From assembly GCA_003164955.1 (NCBI GenBank), contig PLRW01000321.1:1-64000 (forward strand): a stretch of DNA of 64,000 bases, read 5' to 3'. Below, one piece after another: positions 42,598-52,715 of this stretch. A program made the translations under genes and the position numbers. Within the stretch, counting starts at the first letter, position 1. Each line of letters begins with the position of its first letter. The notes under the pieces are model-generated. The model was not told the DNA's origin and did not search any database. It worked only from the letters and a program-made list of their open reading frames with translations. The stretch comes from Actinomycetota bacterium (GTDB lineage: Bacteria; Actinomycetota; Actinomycetes; Streptosporangiales; Streptosporangiaceae).

Positions 42598-45500
42598 GTG
42601 GGAGTTCTGGATTGACCGGGGCGGCACGTTCACCGATATCGTGGCGCGGCGGCCCGACGGGACGCTTGCCGCGCACAAGCTGCTGTCGGAGAATCCGCGC
42701 GCGTACCGGGACGCCGCCGTGGCCGGGATCCGGGAGCTGGCCGGCGTCGGCCCGTCGGAACCAGTCCCGGCGGACCAGATCGGCGCGGTCCGGCTGGGTA
42801 CCACGGTCGCGACGAACGCCCTGCTGGAGCGCACGGGCGAGCGATGCGTGCTGGTGATCACCGCGGGTTTCCGTGACGCGTTGCGGATCGCCTACCAGAA
42901 TCGGCCGCGCATCTTCGACCGGCAGATCGTGCTGCCCGAACTGCTGTACGAGCGGGTGATCGAGGCCGGAGAGCGGGTCAGCGCCCACGGCGACATCCTT
43001 GTACCCCTCGACGAGGACGCGGTAGCGGGTGAACTGTCCGCCGCCTACGCGGACGGGTTCCGCTCCGTGGCGGTGCTGTGCATGCACGGCTACCGGTACC
43101 CGGAACACGAGATGAGAATCGGCCAGCTCGCCAGGGAGATCGGATTCACCCAGGTCAGCGAGTCGCACGAGACGAGTCCGCTGATGAAGCTGGTGTCGCG
43201 CGGCGACACCACGGTCGTGGATGCCTACCTGTCACCGATCCTGCGCCGCTACGTGGACGAGGTGGCTGATGAGCTGGGCGGCGTCCGGCTGCTGTTCATG
43301 CAGTCCAACGGCGGCCTCACCGACGCGGCCAGCTTCCGCGGCAAGGACTCGATTCTGTCGGGGCCGGCCGGCGGCATCGTGGGGATGGCACGCACCGCCG
43401 CCGCGGCCGGCTTCGCCCGGGTGATCGGATTCGACATGGGCGGCACCTCTACCGACGTGTCGCACTACGCCGGGGAGTTCGAGCGGCAGTACGAAACACA
43501 GGTAGCCGGGGTCCGGATGCGGGCACCGATGCTTTCCATCCACACCGTGGCCGCCGGCGGCGGCTCCATTTTGCACTTCGACGGCAGCAGATACCGGGTC
43601 GGGCCGGATTCGGCCGGAGCGCACCCCGGGCCCGCGTGCTACCGGCGTGGCGGCCCGCTTACCGTCACCGACGCCAACCTGCTGCTCGGCCGCATCCAGG
43701 CCGGGCATTTCCCCCGGGTGTTCGGCGAGACCGGCGACCAGCCGCTCGACACCGAGGTCACCAGCTCACTGTTCTCGTCGCTGAGCCGCGAGATCGGGGA
43801 GGCGACCGGCGACCGGCGCGGCCCCGAGCAGGTCGCCGCCGGGTTCCTCGAGATCGCCGTGCAGAACATGGCCAACGCGATCAAGAAGATCTCCGTGCAG
43901 CGCGGCTACGACATCACCCGGTACGTGCTGTCCACCTTCGGGGGGGCGGGCGGCCAGCACGCCTGCGCAGTGGCCGGCGCCCTCGGCATGACCAGGGTGC
44001 TCATCCATCCCCTCGCGGGGGTGCTGGCCGCATACGGGCTCGGGCTCGCGGACATCATCGCGATGCGCGAGACCGCGGTGGAGGCACCGCTGTCCGCGGA
44101 ACTGCTCGCCGGGCTGCCCGCCGTACTTGCGCCGCTGGAAGCCGAGGCCCGCGCCGAACTGCTCGCCGAGGGCGTCCCGGCGGACCGGATACGCGCCGAG
44201 TGCCGCGCCCACCTCCGCTATGACGGCACCGACACGCCCATTCCCATCCCCATCGGCCCCCACGCCGACATGATGAGCGCTTTCGAACAGGCATACCGGC
44301 GCCGCTTCTCCTTCCTCATGCCGGACAAGACCGTCGTGGCGGAAGCTGTTTCCGTTGAGGTCATCGGTACGCACGAGAACGGGGGCGGAGGTGATGCCAC
44401 CGCCCGGCCGGCGGAAATGGCGGCGGAACAGATGGCAAGCCTGGCCGGCACCGGCGCCAGTGGCGGCGACGGCGAGGCCGCGCGGCCGGAAAACCAGGTC
44501 CGGATGTTCACCGGGGGCGTGTGGGCGCAGGCGGGACTGTTCCGGCGGGACGGGTTGCGGCCGGGGCAGGCGGTCGACGGGCCGGCGATCATCGCGGAGG
44601 ACCTGGCCACGACCATCGTCGAGCCCGGCTGGCGGGCGGTCGTGACGGAGCGCTCGGATCTGCTGCTATCCCGGGTAACGGCGCAGCCGGCCGCCGGCCC
44701 CCCTCTGGCCTCCCCATCCCCTCTGGCCTCCCCGACCCCTCTGGCCTCCCCATCCGCGCTCGCCGGGGCCGATCCGGTCATGCTGGAGATCTTCAACAAC
44801 CTGTTCATGTCGGTCGCCGAGCAGATGGGGGTCCGGCTGCAGTCCACCGCCCATTCAGTCAACATCAAGGAGCGGCTGGACTTCTCCTGCGCGATCTTCG
44901 ACACCGACGGCGGCCTGATCGCCAACGCCCCGCACATCCCGGTGCACCTCGGCTCCATGGGCGAGTCCATCAAGGCGGTGATGGACCGCAATGAAGGACG
45001 CATGAAGCCCGGTGACGTCTACGTGCTCAACGATCCCTACCATGGCGGGACGCATCTCCCGGACGTCACCGTGGTCACCCCCGTGTTCGAAGAGGGCGGG
45101 AGGGCGACGGAGGGGAAGACACCCGGCATATGGTTCTACGTCGCCTCACGCGGGCACCACGCGGAAATAGGCGGCATTTCCCCCGGGTCGATGCCCGCGT
45201 TCAGCCGGCGCGTCGAGGAAGAGGGCGTGCTGATCGACAACTGGCTGCTGGTCGATCACGAGACGCTGCGGGAGGCGGAGACGATCCGCCTCCTCACCGG
45301 CGCCGAGTACCCGTCACGCGATCCCGTCACCAATATCGCCGACCTGCGCGCCCAGATCGCCGCCAACGAGAAGGGCATCCAGGAACTGCAGCGCATGGTC
45401 CGGCATTTCGGGCTGGACGTAGTACGCGCCTACATGGGACACGTCCAGGACAACGCGGCCGAGGCGGTCCGGCGGGTTATCACGGCGCTGACGGACGGCG

Positions 45501-46333
45501 ATTACGCCTACGAGATGGACAACGGCGCGGTGATCCGGGTTGCGGTACGCGTCGACCGCGTGGCCAGGACAGCGGAGGTCGACTTCACGGGGACTTCGGC
45601 CCAGCTCAGCGACAACTTCAACGCGCCGTCCTCGGTCGCCATGGCGGCGGTACTGTACGTGTTCCGCACGCTGGTGGACGACGACATCCCGCTGAACTCC
45701 GGGTGCCTGAAGCCGATCAACGTGATCATCCCGCCGGGCACGATGCTGTCGCCGGAGTACCCGGCGGCCGTCGCGGCCGGCAACGTGGAGACCTCGCAGG
45801 CTGTCACCGGGGCGCTGTACGCGGCGCTGGGCGTCATGGCCGAAGGATCGGGAACGATGAACAACGTGACGTTCGGCAACGCGCGGTACCAGTACTACGA
45901 GACGGTGGCCAGCGGGTCAGGCGCTGGCGACGGGTTCGCCGGGACCGATGTGGTGCAGACGAAGATGACCAACTCGCGGCTCACCGACCCCGAAGTCCTC
46001 GAATGGCGTTACCCGGTGCGGCTGGAGTCGTACGAGATCCGGCACGGCAGCGGCGGGGAGGGACGCTGGCGCGGCGGGAACGGCGGGGTGCGGCGGCTTC
46101 GCTTTCTCGAGCCGATGACGGTCACGACGCTCAGCGGACACCGCCGCGTCCCCGCGTTCGGAATGGCAGGCGGTTCGCCGGGCGCGCTCGGGCGCCACTG
46201 GATGGCGCACCCGGATGGTTCCGTGACACCGATGCGCGGCTGCGATTCGGTTCAGGCCGCCGCCGGAGACGTCTTCGTGATCGAGACTCCCGGCGGGGGC
46301 GGCTTCGGCCTGCCGGACGGATCTGGCGGCTGA
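42587..46333 (+). CDS. Hydantoinase/5-oxoprolinase family protein, fused A and B subunits
   Basis: A 1248-aa ATP-dependent amidohydrolase opening cyclic amides such as 5-oxoproline or hydantoins. The HyuA half has [18 protein letters not shown] at the start, [32 protein letters not shown] (acetate-kinase-like ATP site) and [17 protein letters not shown]. The HyuB half begins about residue 725 after a linker of PLASPS repeats and shows [34 protein letters not shown] and [11 protein letters not shown]. The GTG start at 42587 lacks a ribosome site, and a leaderless transcript is plausible. The exact substrate is not clear. Confidence 0.9.
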   Translation: MGGRWEFWIDRGGTFTDIVARRPDGTLAAHKLLSENPRAYRDAAVAGIRELAGVGPSEPVPADQIGAVRLGTTVATNALLERTGERCVLVITAGFRDALRIAYQNRPRIFDRQIVLPELLYERVIEAGERVSAHGDILVPLDEDAVAGELSAAYADGFRSVAVLCMHGYRYPEHEMRIGQLAREIGFTQVSESHETSPLMKLVSRGDTTVVDAYLSPILRRYVDEVADELGGVRLLFMQSNGGLTDAASFRGKDSILSGPAGGIVGMARTAAAAGFARVIGFDMGGTSTDVSHYAGEFERQYETQVAGVRMRAPMLSIHTVAAGGGSILHFDGSRYRVGPDSAGAHPGPACYRRGGPLTVTDANLLLGRIQAGHFPRVFGETGDQPLDTEVTSSLFSSLSREIGEATGDRRGPEQVAAGFLEIAVQNMANAIKKISVQRGYDITRYVLSTFGGAGGQHACAVAGALGMTRVLIHPLAGVLAAYGLGLADIIAMRETAVEAPLSAELLAGLPAVLAPLEAEARAELLAEGVPADRIRAECRAHLRYDGTDTPIPIPIGPHADMMSAFEQAYRRRFSFLMPDKTVVAEAVSVEVIGTHENGGGGDATARPAEMAAEQMASLAGTGASGGDGEAARPENQVRMFTGGVWAQAGLFRRDGLRPGQAVDGPAIIAEDLATTIVEPGWRAVVTERSDLLLSRVTAQPAAGPPLASPSPLASPTPLASPSALAGADPVMLEIFNNLFMSVAEQMGVRLQSTAHSVNIKERLDFSCAIFDTDGGLIANAPHIPVHLGSMGESIKAVMDRNEGRMKPGDVYVLNDPYHGGTHLPDVTVVTPVFEEGGRATEGKTPGIWFYVASRGHHAEIGGISPGSMPAFSRRVEEEGVLIDNWLLVDHETLREAETIRLLTGAEYPSRDPVTNIADLRAQIAANEKGIQELQRMVRHFGLDVVRAYMGHVQDNAAEAVRRVITALTDGDYAYEMDNGAVIRVAVRVDRVARTAEVDFTGTSAQLSDNFNAPSSVAMAAVLYVFRTLVDDDIPLNSGCLKPINVIIPPGTMLSPEYPAAVAAGNVETSQAVTGALYAALGVMAEGSGTMNNVTFGNARYQYYETVASGSGAGDGFAGTDVVQTKMTNSRLTDPEVLEWRYPVRLESYEIRHGSGGEGRWRGGNGGVRRLRFLEPMTVTTLSGHRRVPAFGMAGGSPGALGRHWMAHPDGSVTPMRGCDSVQAAAGDVFVIETPGGGGFGLPDGSGG

Positions 46334-46345
46334 TCCGGGCCCGGA

Positions 46346-48763
46346 CTATGGTTCCGGGCTGGTGAAGCCGGCCGCCTGGTCGCCGGCCAGCTCGCGATAG
46401 GCGGACCGAAGGTCGTCGGCGGTCACGGTGGTCAGATCCTCGGCTGTTGCCGCCTCGCCCAGGCGCACCACGCGGACGTCACGGTGGGCGCACGCGCGCT
46501 CGAACAGGGAGCGGGCGAACCGCCCGTTGCCCAGCTCGTTGATCCGCCGCTGCACCCCGCCCGCGTGCCTGAAGATCTGGCCGAGTACGTGCACCGCGTC
46601 GGCGTCGAACGCGTCGCCGGCCTGCTCCGCGAGCAGGGCGGTGATGTCGGCCAGATCCTGCGGCGAGTAGCTGGGAAACTCGATCCGGGTACTGAACCTG
46701 GAGGCCAGCCCGGGGTTGCTGCGCAGGAACCGGTCCATGTCGGCCGGGTAGCCGGCGAGGACGACCACGAGCCGGTCACGGTCGTCCTCGGCGCGCTTGA
46801 GCAGCGTCTGCACAGCCTCCGCGCCGAACGCGTCGCCACCGGAGTAGCCCTCGTTATGCAGCGAGTACGCCTCGTCGATGAACAGCACCCCGCCGAGGGC
46901 GGAATCCACCAGCTTGCTGGTCTTGATCGCGGTCGCACCGAGATGCTCGCCGACCAGATCGGCGCGCTGGGCCTCGATCACTTCGGGGCGAACCAGCAGG
47001 CCCAGGGCCGCGAAAATGCGCCCGAGGACGCGCGCCACCGTGGTCTTACCGGTGCCCGGCGGCCCCATAAAGACGAAATGCCGGGTCGGTGGCTGGCTGG
47101 TCAGGCCCTGCCGCCCCCGTAGCTTGGCGACCTGGAGCTGGGCCGCGATCGCCCGGACCTGCTGTTTGACGGGCTCCAGGCCGATCAGCTCGTCCAGCTC
47201 GGCGAACGCGCTCTCCAGGGTCGGCGTGTCGGTGTAGCCGCGCAGCCGGGAGGTCAGCTCGGCGAAGGCCCGCTGAAGGTCACCGGCCTGGATCGTGACC
47301 AGCTCCTCGGGCCCCGGTTCGGCGCCCGTGGTCATCACCCGGACGTCCCGGGCCTGTCCCGTCTTCTCCAGCAGGCTGCGGATGAACCGCCCGTTGCCCA
47401 GCTCGTCGGTCAGCCGGCGGCGCCCCACGTCCTCCAGCATGCGCCACAGGGCGGGCCGTGCGTCGGCGTCGAGGTTCTCGCTGCGCCGCTCCAGCAGCGA
47501 CTCGGCCAGAGCCAGCAGTTCGGCGGGCGCGTAGCTGGAGAACTTGATCCTGGTGGCGAAGCGCGAGGCCAGGCCCGGATTCGAGCCGAGAAACGTCTCC
47601 ATCTGCTTCTCGTAACCGGCCAGGATGATGATCAGGTTCTCCCGGTCATCTTCGGCTCGCTTGAGCAGCGCCTGAACGGCCTCGATACCGAACCGGTCGC
47701 TCTGGCCGTCACCCTCATTGACCAGGCTGTACGCCTCGTCGATAAAAAGCACCCCGCCCAGGGCGGAGTCGATCAGCTCATTGGTCTTTATCGCGGTGGC
47801 GCCGAGATACTCCCCGACCAGGTCCGCGCGATGCGCTTCCACCACCGTGGGCTTGTCCAGCAGGCCAAAGGCGTAGAAGATTTTCGCGACCACTCGGGCG
47901 ACGGTCGTCTTCCCGGTGCCGGGAGGCCCCAGGAAGACAAAATGGCGCATGGGCTTTTCGGTGACGACGCCGGCGATGGCCCGGCGCCGGGCGGCCTCGA
48001 TGGAGGCGGCGATCGACCGGACCTGGTCCTTGACCGGGGCCAGACCGATCATCTTCTCCAGCTCGGCCATCGCCTCGGCCACCGAGATGTCCGGCAGTGG
48101 CTCGATGGTCGCCTGGTCGCGGGCGGAGGGGTCATGCGGGGCGGCGGCCGCCTGGGCCCGGACGCCGTACGCGCCGTTCGGTGCGCCCCTCCCGGTACCC
48201 GGCGGGCCGTGCGCTCCGGTGCCGCGGGCCGCCTCAGCGCCGTAGAGATGCGCCTCCTGCGACCCCTTGGCCAGGCGCCAGAGGAGGACGATGCAGGCGA
48301 TCAGCCACGCGGCGGCGACGCCGATGAACGGTTCGGCGGGCCAGCCGCGCAGGGCCCCGACACCGACCGGGATCGACCACACCAGCGCCCAGGCCACCGT
48401 CCGGCAGGGCACGTGCCAGCGCGCCAGCGGGCCCGCATGGGCGGCGATGGCGACGACGAACGGCAGGATAAGCAGGAGGTAGAGCCAGGATGTGCTGGCC
48501 CCGGCGAGTCCGGCCCCGACCAGTCCCCAGACGGCGACCGACAGCGAGGCGATCAGGCTGCGACGTCCCTTGATCACCGCGTACACGGCGTAGGCCATGG
48601 CCGCGAGGAGAACGATGCCGATCTCCGGCCCGCAGAGAATGATGGCCAGGACGATCAGGCCGATCTTCAGCGGAAGCGGAGCACGCCGGAAAGCACTAAG
48701 ACCGCGGGCGAGCCGACCGGGAACGGCTGGCGCCGCGGGCTGAGCTCTGTCGTTTCGCAGCAT
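46346..48763 (-). CDS. Membrane protein with two SpoVK/CbbX-type AAA ATPase domains
   Basis: An 805-aa protein. Several hydrophobic spans occupy residues about 30-165. Two homologous AAA domains follow: the first with GPPGTGKTTVARVVAKIF and LFIDEAYSLVNEGDG, the second with GPPGTGKTTVARVLGRIF and LFIDEAYSLHNEGYS. Both keep Walker A, Walker B and arginine-finger-like SNPGLASRF sequences, so both are probably active. SpoVK/CbbX-type ATPases remodel protein complexes, and in mycobacteria the related EccA group serves type VII secretion; no type VII genes are seen here. ATG at 48763 follows GAGGAAG. Confidence 0.88.
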   Translation of the reverse strand: MLRNDRAQPAAPAVPGRLARGLSAFRRAPLPLKIGLIVLAIILCGPEIGIVLLAAMAYAVYAVIKGRRSLIASLSVAVWGLVGAGLAGASTSWLYLLLILPFVVAIAAHAGPLARWHVPCRTVAWALVWSIPVGVGALRGWPAEPFIGVAAAWLIACIVLLWRLAKGSQEAHLYGAEAARGTGAHGPPGTGRGAPNGAYGVRAQAAAAPHDPSARDQATIEPLPDISVAEAMAELEKMIGLAPVKDQVRSIAASIEAARRRAIAGVVTEKPMRHFVFLGPPGTGKTTVARVVAKIFYAFGLLDKPTVVEAHRADLVGEYLGATAIKTNELIDSALGGVLFIDEAYSLVNEGDGQSDRFGIEAVQALLKRAEDDRENLIIILAGYEKQMETFLGSNPGLASRFATRIKFSSYAPAELLALAESLLERRSENLDADARPALWRMLEDVGRRRLTDELGNGRFIRSLLEKTGQARDVRVMTTGAEPGPEELVTIQAGDLQRAFAELTSRLRGYTDTPTLESAFAELDELIGLEPVKQQVRAIAAQLQVAKLRGRQGLTSQPPTRHFVFMGPPGTGKTTVARVLGRIFAALGLLVRPEVIEAQRADLVGEHLGATAIKTSKLVDSALGGVLFIDEAYSLHNEGYSGGDAFGAEAVQTLLKRAEDDRDRLVVVLAGYPADMDRFLRSNPGLASRFSTRIEFPSYSPQDLADITALLAEQAGDAFDADAVHVLGQIFRHAGGVQRRINELGNGRFARSLFERACAHRDVRVVRLGEAATAEDLTTVTADDLRSAYRELAGDQAAGFTSPEP

Positions 48764-49104
48764 CTCGCTTCCTCGCACCTAGGCCCCTGTATAACGCATT
48801 ACCATCCGTTCACGTAAGCACACGGCCGGATACGTGGGGTGAGATTCATACCGGGCACTTCCAGGGGTCCGTAGGAGCAGGGCCGTAGCTGCTTCCCCAT
48901 GATGGACCCCGCCGCAGCGGGCACGTCAAGTGCCACTACGGCGGCCATCGGTAAAATCATCCGCGCTGGGCCCTGGGCGGGCAGACTTTTTCCGGATTTT
49001 CGGCATGCTCATGGACTTCTACACGGCCAGGAGCGCGCGACGGTTCAAACGCTCTTCACGGCGCGGCTCAGACGGCCTCTCATACGCGGCCCACGGACGG
49101 CCTC
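48764..49104. other. Intergenic region with duplicated gene end
   Basis: No gene is supported. The 20-base sequence gacggcctctcatacgcggc occurs at 49071-49090 and again at 49096-49115, where it includes the stop codon of the minus-strand acetyltransferase gene. The left part is upstream sequence of the AAA gene with an AT-richer stretch at 48785-48850. Confidence 0.6.
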
Positions 49105-49596
49105 TCATACGCGGCGCGCGAGGTCGATTTCGTCGCGCAGCGGAATGCCGTAGTCGCCGACCCGCGGGATCTCCGGCTTTTCGAGCCGGGCCCGATCGAC
49201 GGCACCCGGGCGCAGGGCCACCATCCGCAAGCCGCGCCGCTGGTAGAAGCGGATCGCGTCCAGGTTGTCGTTGGTGGTCGTCAGCCGGATCTCGTGACAG
49301 CGCTGCTGCCGGGCGTCGGCCGCCGCCGCCTCCATCAGGATGGTGCCCACCCCGGTGCGGCGCTCGAGCGCGTTGAGCGTCACGACCTCCAGCACGCCGC
49401 CATTCGCGTGATAAGTGAGCAGCCCGACCAGCCGGCCCGCGCGCTCGGCGATCAGCCCGGGCAGTTCGGCGGGGCGGAAGACGGTCTGATGGACGACCTG
49501 CAACGCGGAGCCCCAGAGCTCCACCATGAGCCAGGCAATCGTCGGGCGGTCGCCATCACCGACGGGCCTGACCTGGATCTCCGGCTGTTGCACCAC
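49105..49596 (-). CDS. GNAT-family N-acetyltransferase
   Basis: A 163-aa acetyl-CoA-dependent acetyltransferase. The N-terminal strand QVRPVGDGDRPTIAWLMVEL, the acetyl-CoA loop LERRTGVGTILMEAAAADA (R/Q-x-x-G-x-G/A) and the C-terminal DAIRFYQRRGLRMVAL are the family pattern. The start is one of two adjacent GTG codons; CATAAT lies just upstream, suggesting a leaderless transcript. It is transcribed after the nitroreductase gene on the same strand (50-base gap). The acceptor amine is unknown. Confidence 0.85.
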   Translation of the reverse strand: MVQQPEIQVRPVGDGDRPTIAWLMVELWGSALQVVHQTVFRPAELPGLIAERAGRLVGLLTYHANGGVLEVVTLNALERRTGVGTILMEAAAADARQQRCHEIRLTTTNDNLDAIRFYQRRGLRMVALRPGAVDRARLEKPEIPRVGDYGIPLRDEIDLARRV

Positions 49597-49645
49597 GCCA
49601 TTATGCCGGGATTCGGACGCCGTCCCGCGACAGGTCAAGCCAGGG

Positions 49646-51142
49646 TCAGCGGGGGGCGGGTCCGGAGCGGGGGCGCGTGACGCGCACGGGCGGAGCCGAA
49701 CGGGCGTCGATGATGTCGGGTTCCTGGCGCGGGGTGCTGATGTCCGGCTTGCCGGCCTGGTTCTCCGGGTAGCCGACGCGGATCACCATCTGCGGGACCT
49801 CCAGCCACGGCGTGGCCCCCAGCAGATGCCGGCGAGCGTAACCGCGCCGCTCTACGGCGCTGCTGGACCTCCGCTGGGACGCGTCGGCGGCGCGCCGGTG
49901 CAGCGGCAGGCCGGGATGGCTCTCCAGGAACGGCAGCCGACGCAGCCGGCCGTCCTGCGAGTCGCAGCGGAAGGCCAGGTCGGCGAGTTCCAGCGGCTGG
50001 GTCAGGAATGAGGCGGACACGCCCAGGCTGGTGGCGGTGAGCAGGGCCCGCTGCAGCGCCTGCCCGGCGCGGAGCCAGTCAGCGGGCTCGTCGCGGTCGG
50101 TGAACAGCATCATCAGCTGGGGATGGCGCTCAAAGCGCTCGCGCGGAACGTCACCCGGCCGGGCATCGTCCCGCTCGGCGGTCCCCCCGTTTTGCCCGTT
50201 CCCGCGAGGCTCGGCGACCCACTCGACGCCGTTCCACTCGGTACCATCCCACTCGCCTCCGGCCGGCTCGGTACCGCCGAGCGTGAAGTCCCGGACCGGA
50301 GGATGTGCCGTCGCCGGGCGCGGGCCGAAGGCCGTACGAGGGATGCCATGGCCGGAGTCGCTGCCACCCGTCCGTTGCGCCAGTTCATCCCGGAACTGGC
50401 GTAGCAGCGCCTCGTACGTCGCAGGGGCCGCCCCGGCCGTGTCATCGCCGGTGACGCTCATACCGTCATCGGGAGCGCCGTTACCGCCGTCGGGAGCGCC
50501 GCCGTCCGCGGTGGAGTGCCTGCCGTCCCGGACCGCGCCGCCCCCATTCATGCCGTTACCGCGATCCCGGGCAGCGGCGATGGCGGCGTCCGCGTCAGCG
50601 GCCACCTTGAGCCAGCGCCGGCTGAACGGCCCGTGCAGGACGCGCAGCCAGCCGTGCTCATGAGCGGCCGCGCGCTCCATCTCCACCAGAATCCCGGGGC
50701 GGACGGGAGTATCACTGAACGGCCAGCGGTCGGTGTGCCGCTGCCAGATCGCGTCGTAGAGTTCCTGTTCCAGCGAGCCCGGCTTGTGCGTGCGGCCGAC
50801 CATGATCTCCACCGACGCGAGCAGGCCCGGATCGTCCACCGGATCCGGCACCAGCGTGATCACCGGGTCATGGCCCAGCACCCGGAAAGCCAGCCGCAGA
50901 TTCATCAGGGCCGCCCCGCAGCTGATCGCGTACTCGCGGGGCCACGGCCCGGGGGCCGGAGAATGGAGCAGCAGATCCCAGCGCCCGCGGCCGGGACCGT
51001 TGCCGACGTTGGCTCGCAGTTCGATGCGGTCGTCCGCGACGATCCGGAACGACCAGGGCTGGGTGTTGCACACCGACGGCGCCCGCAGAGCCGGTTCGAT
51101 CACGCGATAGATGCCGGGCGCGTCGGCGAACGGCTTCAGCAT
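49646..51142 (-). CDS. Acg-type nitroreductase-family protein
   Basis: A 498-aa FMN-binding-fold protein. RVIEPALRAPSVCNTQPWSF at the N-terminus and the late block ATSLGVSASFLTQPLELADL with QMVIRVGYPE are typical of the Acg (Rv2032-like) nitroreductase group, which in mycobacteria is hypoxia-induced and may sequester flavin. The middle (about residues 195-345) carries a low-complexity, Gly/Asp-rich insertion with several NGGxxD and GTEW repeats not usual in the family, making the protein about 150 residues longer than normal. Confidence 0.8.
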   Translation of the reverse strand: MLKPFADAPGIYRVIEPALRAPSVCNTQPWSFRIVADDRIELRANVGNGPGRGRWDLLLHSPAPGPWPREYAISCGAALMNLRLAFRVLGHDPVITLVPDPVDDPGLLASVEIMVGRTHKPGSLEQELYDAIWQRHTDRWPFSDTPVRPGILVEMERAAAHEHGWLRVLHGPFSRRWLKVAADADAAIAAARDRGNGMNGGGAVRDGRHSTADGGAPDGGNGAPDDGMSVTGDDTAGAAPATYEALLRQFRDELAQRTGGSDSGHGIPRTAFGPRPATAHPPVRDFTLGGTEPAGGEWDGTEWNGVEWVAEPRGNGQNGGTAERDDARPGDVPRERFERHPQLMMLFTDRDEPADWLRAGQALQRALLTATSLGVSASFLTQPLELADLAFRCDSQDGRLRRLPFLESHPGLPLHRRAADASQRRSSSAVERRGYARRHLLGATPWLEVPQMVIRVGYPENQAGKPDISTPRQEPDIIDARSAPPVRVTRPRSGPAPR

Positions 51143-51376
51143 GCCGTCACCTGGCCGTTTCCGTTCGTCCGCATGTGTCCAGCCTGCCGCCTGGCGCCCC
51201 CGGGAGGAATATGCCCGAAGACCCCGGAGGGCGGGCCCTTCGTCCTCTTCCGGAAACGACCGGCTCCCGTCCGTGAGACCGATGGCGGCGGGGCGCGGTT
51301 TCCCGGGTGTGGCATGGTTAGCCGGAGCGGAATACGCGCATGAATACGGCCGAACGGGCCGGGTACGGGAGGTGTC

Positions 51377-51694
51377 ATGGGTTCACGAAATTCAGACGAG
51401 GCCGACGGCCTCTTTCACAAGGACCGCCACGTACACGGCGGCATGCCGGAGAAGTACCTCGATGATGACGCGCTGGCCCACGAGGCGGAGGACGAACGCG
51501 TCGATGCCGGTCTCGATCCGTTCAACCCCGACGACGTACCGCCGGCGACCGACACCCCGCCGCTGGACACCAACATCCGGGACACCGAGCAGTATCAGGA
51601 AGAGCGGGCTGAGATCCGGCGCGAGGAAGACAAGGGCGAGCTCCTGATCGAGGGTGAGCGCGCGCCGTTCCCGCCGGCCCGCTACGACGAATAA
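51377..51694 (+). CDS. DUF5709 protein
   Basis: A 105-aa acidic, hydrophilic protein with no membrane segment. DDDALAHEAEDERVDAG and DTEQYQEERAEIRREEDKGE match the actinobacterial DUF5709 family, of unknown role. GGGAGG lies five bases before the ATG. It appears monocistronic and is the last clearly core-type gene before the island-like region. Confidence 0.72.
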   Translation: MGSRNSDEADGLFHKDRHVHGGMPEKYLDDDALAHEAEDERVDAGLDPFNPDDVPPATDTPPLDTNIRDTEQYQEERAEIRREEDKGELLIEGERAPFPPARYDE

Positions 51695-51783
51695 AGACGC
51701 CACGCCGCCGGGGGGGCGGCAGGACGCCGGGATTAGCCACTTGGAGTGCGCGAGCCGCCCGTGCAACCAGGGAGGACGACGCG

Positions 51784-52197
51784 TTAGACGTGAACCACGG
51801 CGATGCGCTGAGCTTTGGGCCGCTCTGGCTCCTCTACCAGCCTGCTCAGGTCGTCCAGGTCGCTCGTCAACAGCACGGCCGGCCGCTCCATCGCCAACGC
51901 CGTCGCCGCCACCACGGCATCTATAGCGCAACGATGACCGGAAAGGCCGGTCGCCCCAAGCAGTTCGCCGGCCCGGCGCGCGATCTCAGGAGTCACCGGC
52001 ACGATCGTAATCCTGGACAGCACACGGTGTACGGCCACATCGCGCTTATCGCCTCTGAGCACCTCAGTCAAAGTAATCGCGCTCACTGCGACCCGGGCAC
52101 GCCGGGCGATGGCCGTCTCCAGATAGCCCCGAGCACGCTGGTCACCCGCGGCCAGCTTGAATAGCCCCTCGCTATCGAGAATCAGGCTGCCGCCCAC
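51784..52197 (-). CDS. PIN-domain ribonuclease toxin (VapC-like)
   Basis: A PIN-fold protein of about 137 aa. The expected four acidic residues are present: Asp in LILDSEGL, Glu in ITLTEVLRG, Asp in CAIDAVVAATAL and Asp in LLTSDLDDLSRL. It probably cleaves RNA. GTG at 52197 places the fold directly at the start, two bases after the stop of the antitoxin gene; an upstream GTG at 52218 would overlap the antitoxin end by 19 bases and cannot be excluded. It forms an operon with the antitoxin. Confidence 0.85.
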   Translation of the reverse strand: MGGSLILDSEGLFKLAAGDQRARGYLETAIARRARVAVSAITLTEVLRGDKRDVAVHRVLSRITIVPVTPEIARRAGELLGATGLSGHRCAIDAVVAATALAMERPAVLLTSDLDDLSRLVEEPERPKAQRIAVVHV

Positions 52198-52199
52198 GG

Positions 52200-52715
52200 C
52201 TACTCGCCGTCCGGCCACGCGGCCCGGGCCTCTTCCAGGTACTCCTCAGGAACTGGCCCATGCTCAGACGTGAGCAATTCCGACAACTCGGCAAGCAAAT
52301 CCAGTTCGAACTGCCGGGCAACAGCCTCAGTCACATACTGGCTAAACTTTCCGCGCCCAACTCGCTGCTGAACAGCGGTCGTGAGATTCTCTGGCATCGA
52401 AACGCTAACCTTGCGGGCCGCGCCAGCATGCTTGATTTGCACAACCATATTGCCCGCAACGACGTCCGCCGAGACCACCCCGCCGCCTCCCCCGGCTCCG
52501 AGCAACGGAAACAACTCTCCCGCCTGCAACGGCTTATCGACGATCTGGAGAGCGGCAATGGCCTCGATGGCCCGCCTAGCGTCCTGCCCGAGCCCGCGGC
52601 CCCTGAGCAGCCCGGCTAGCTTGGCTGGCTCGTGCGCGCTAAGCGCACGGACAAGACGAACCATCTCCTGCACTTCCCTGTCCTGCTCTTCCGCGCGGAC
52701 CGGCTCAGCACTCAT
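52200..52715 (-). CDS. Putative antitoxin with ribbon-helix-helix-like domain
   Basis: A 171-aa protein directly upstream of the PIN toxin. Residues about 98-140 (ARKVSVSMPENLTTAVQQRV, then GKFSQYVTEAVARQFELD) look like a ribbon-helix-helix DNA-binding unit with its strand SVSMP and two helices. The acidic C-terminal tail (LLTSEHGPVPEEYLEEARAA) would be the toxin-binding part. The N-terminal 80 residues are unusual for a VapB-type antitoxin. Its ATG overlaps the end of a truncated metallo-hydrolase frame as ATGA. Confidence 0.75.
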   Translation of the reverse strand: MSAEPVRAEEQDREVQEMVRLVRALSAHEPAKLAGLLRGRGLGQDARRAIEAIAALQIVDKPLQAGELFPLLGAGGGGGVVSADVVAGNMVVQIKHAGAARKVSVSMPENLTTAVQQRVGRGKFSQYVTEAVARQFELDLLAELSELLTSEHGPVPEEYLEEARAAWPDGE

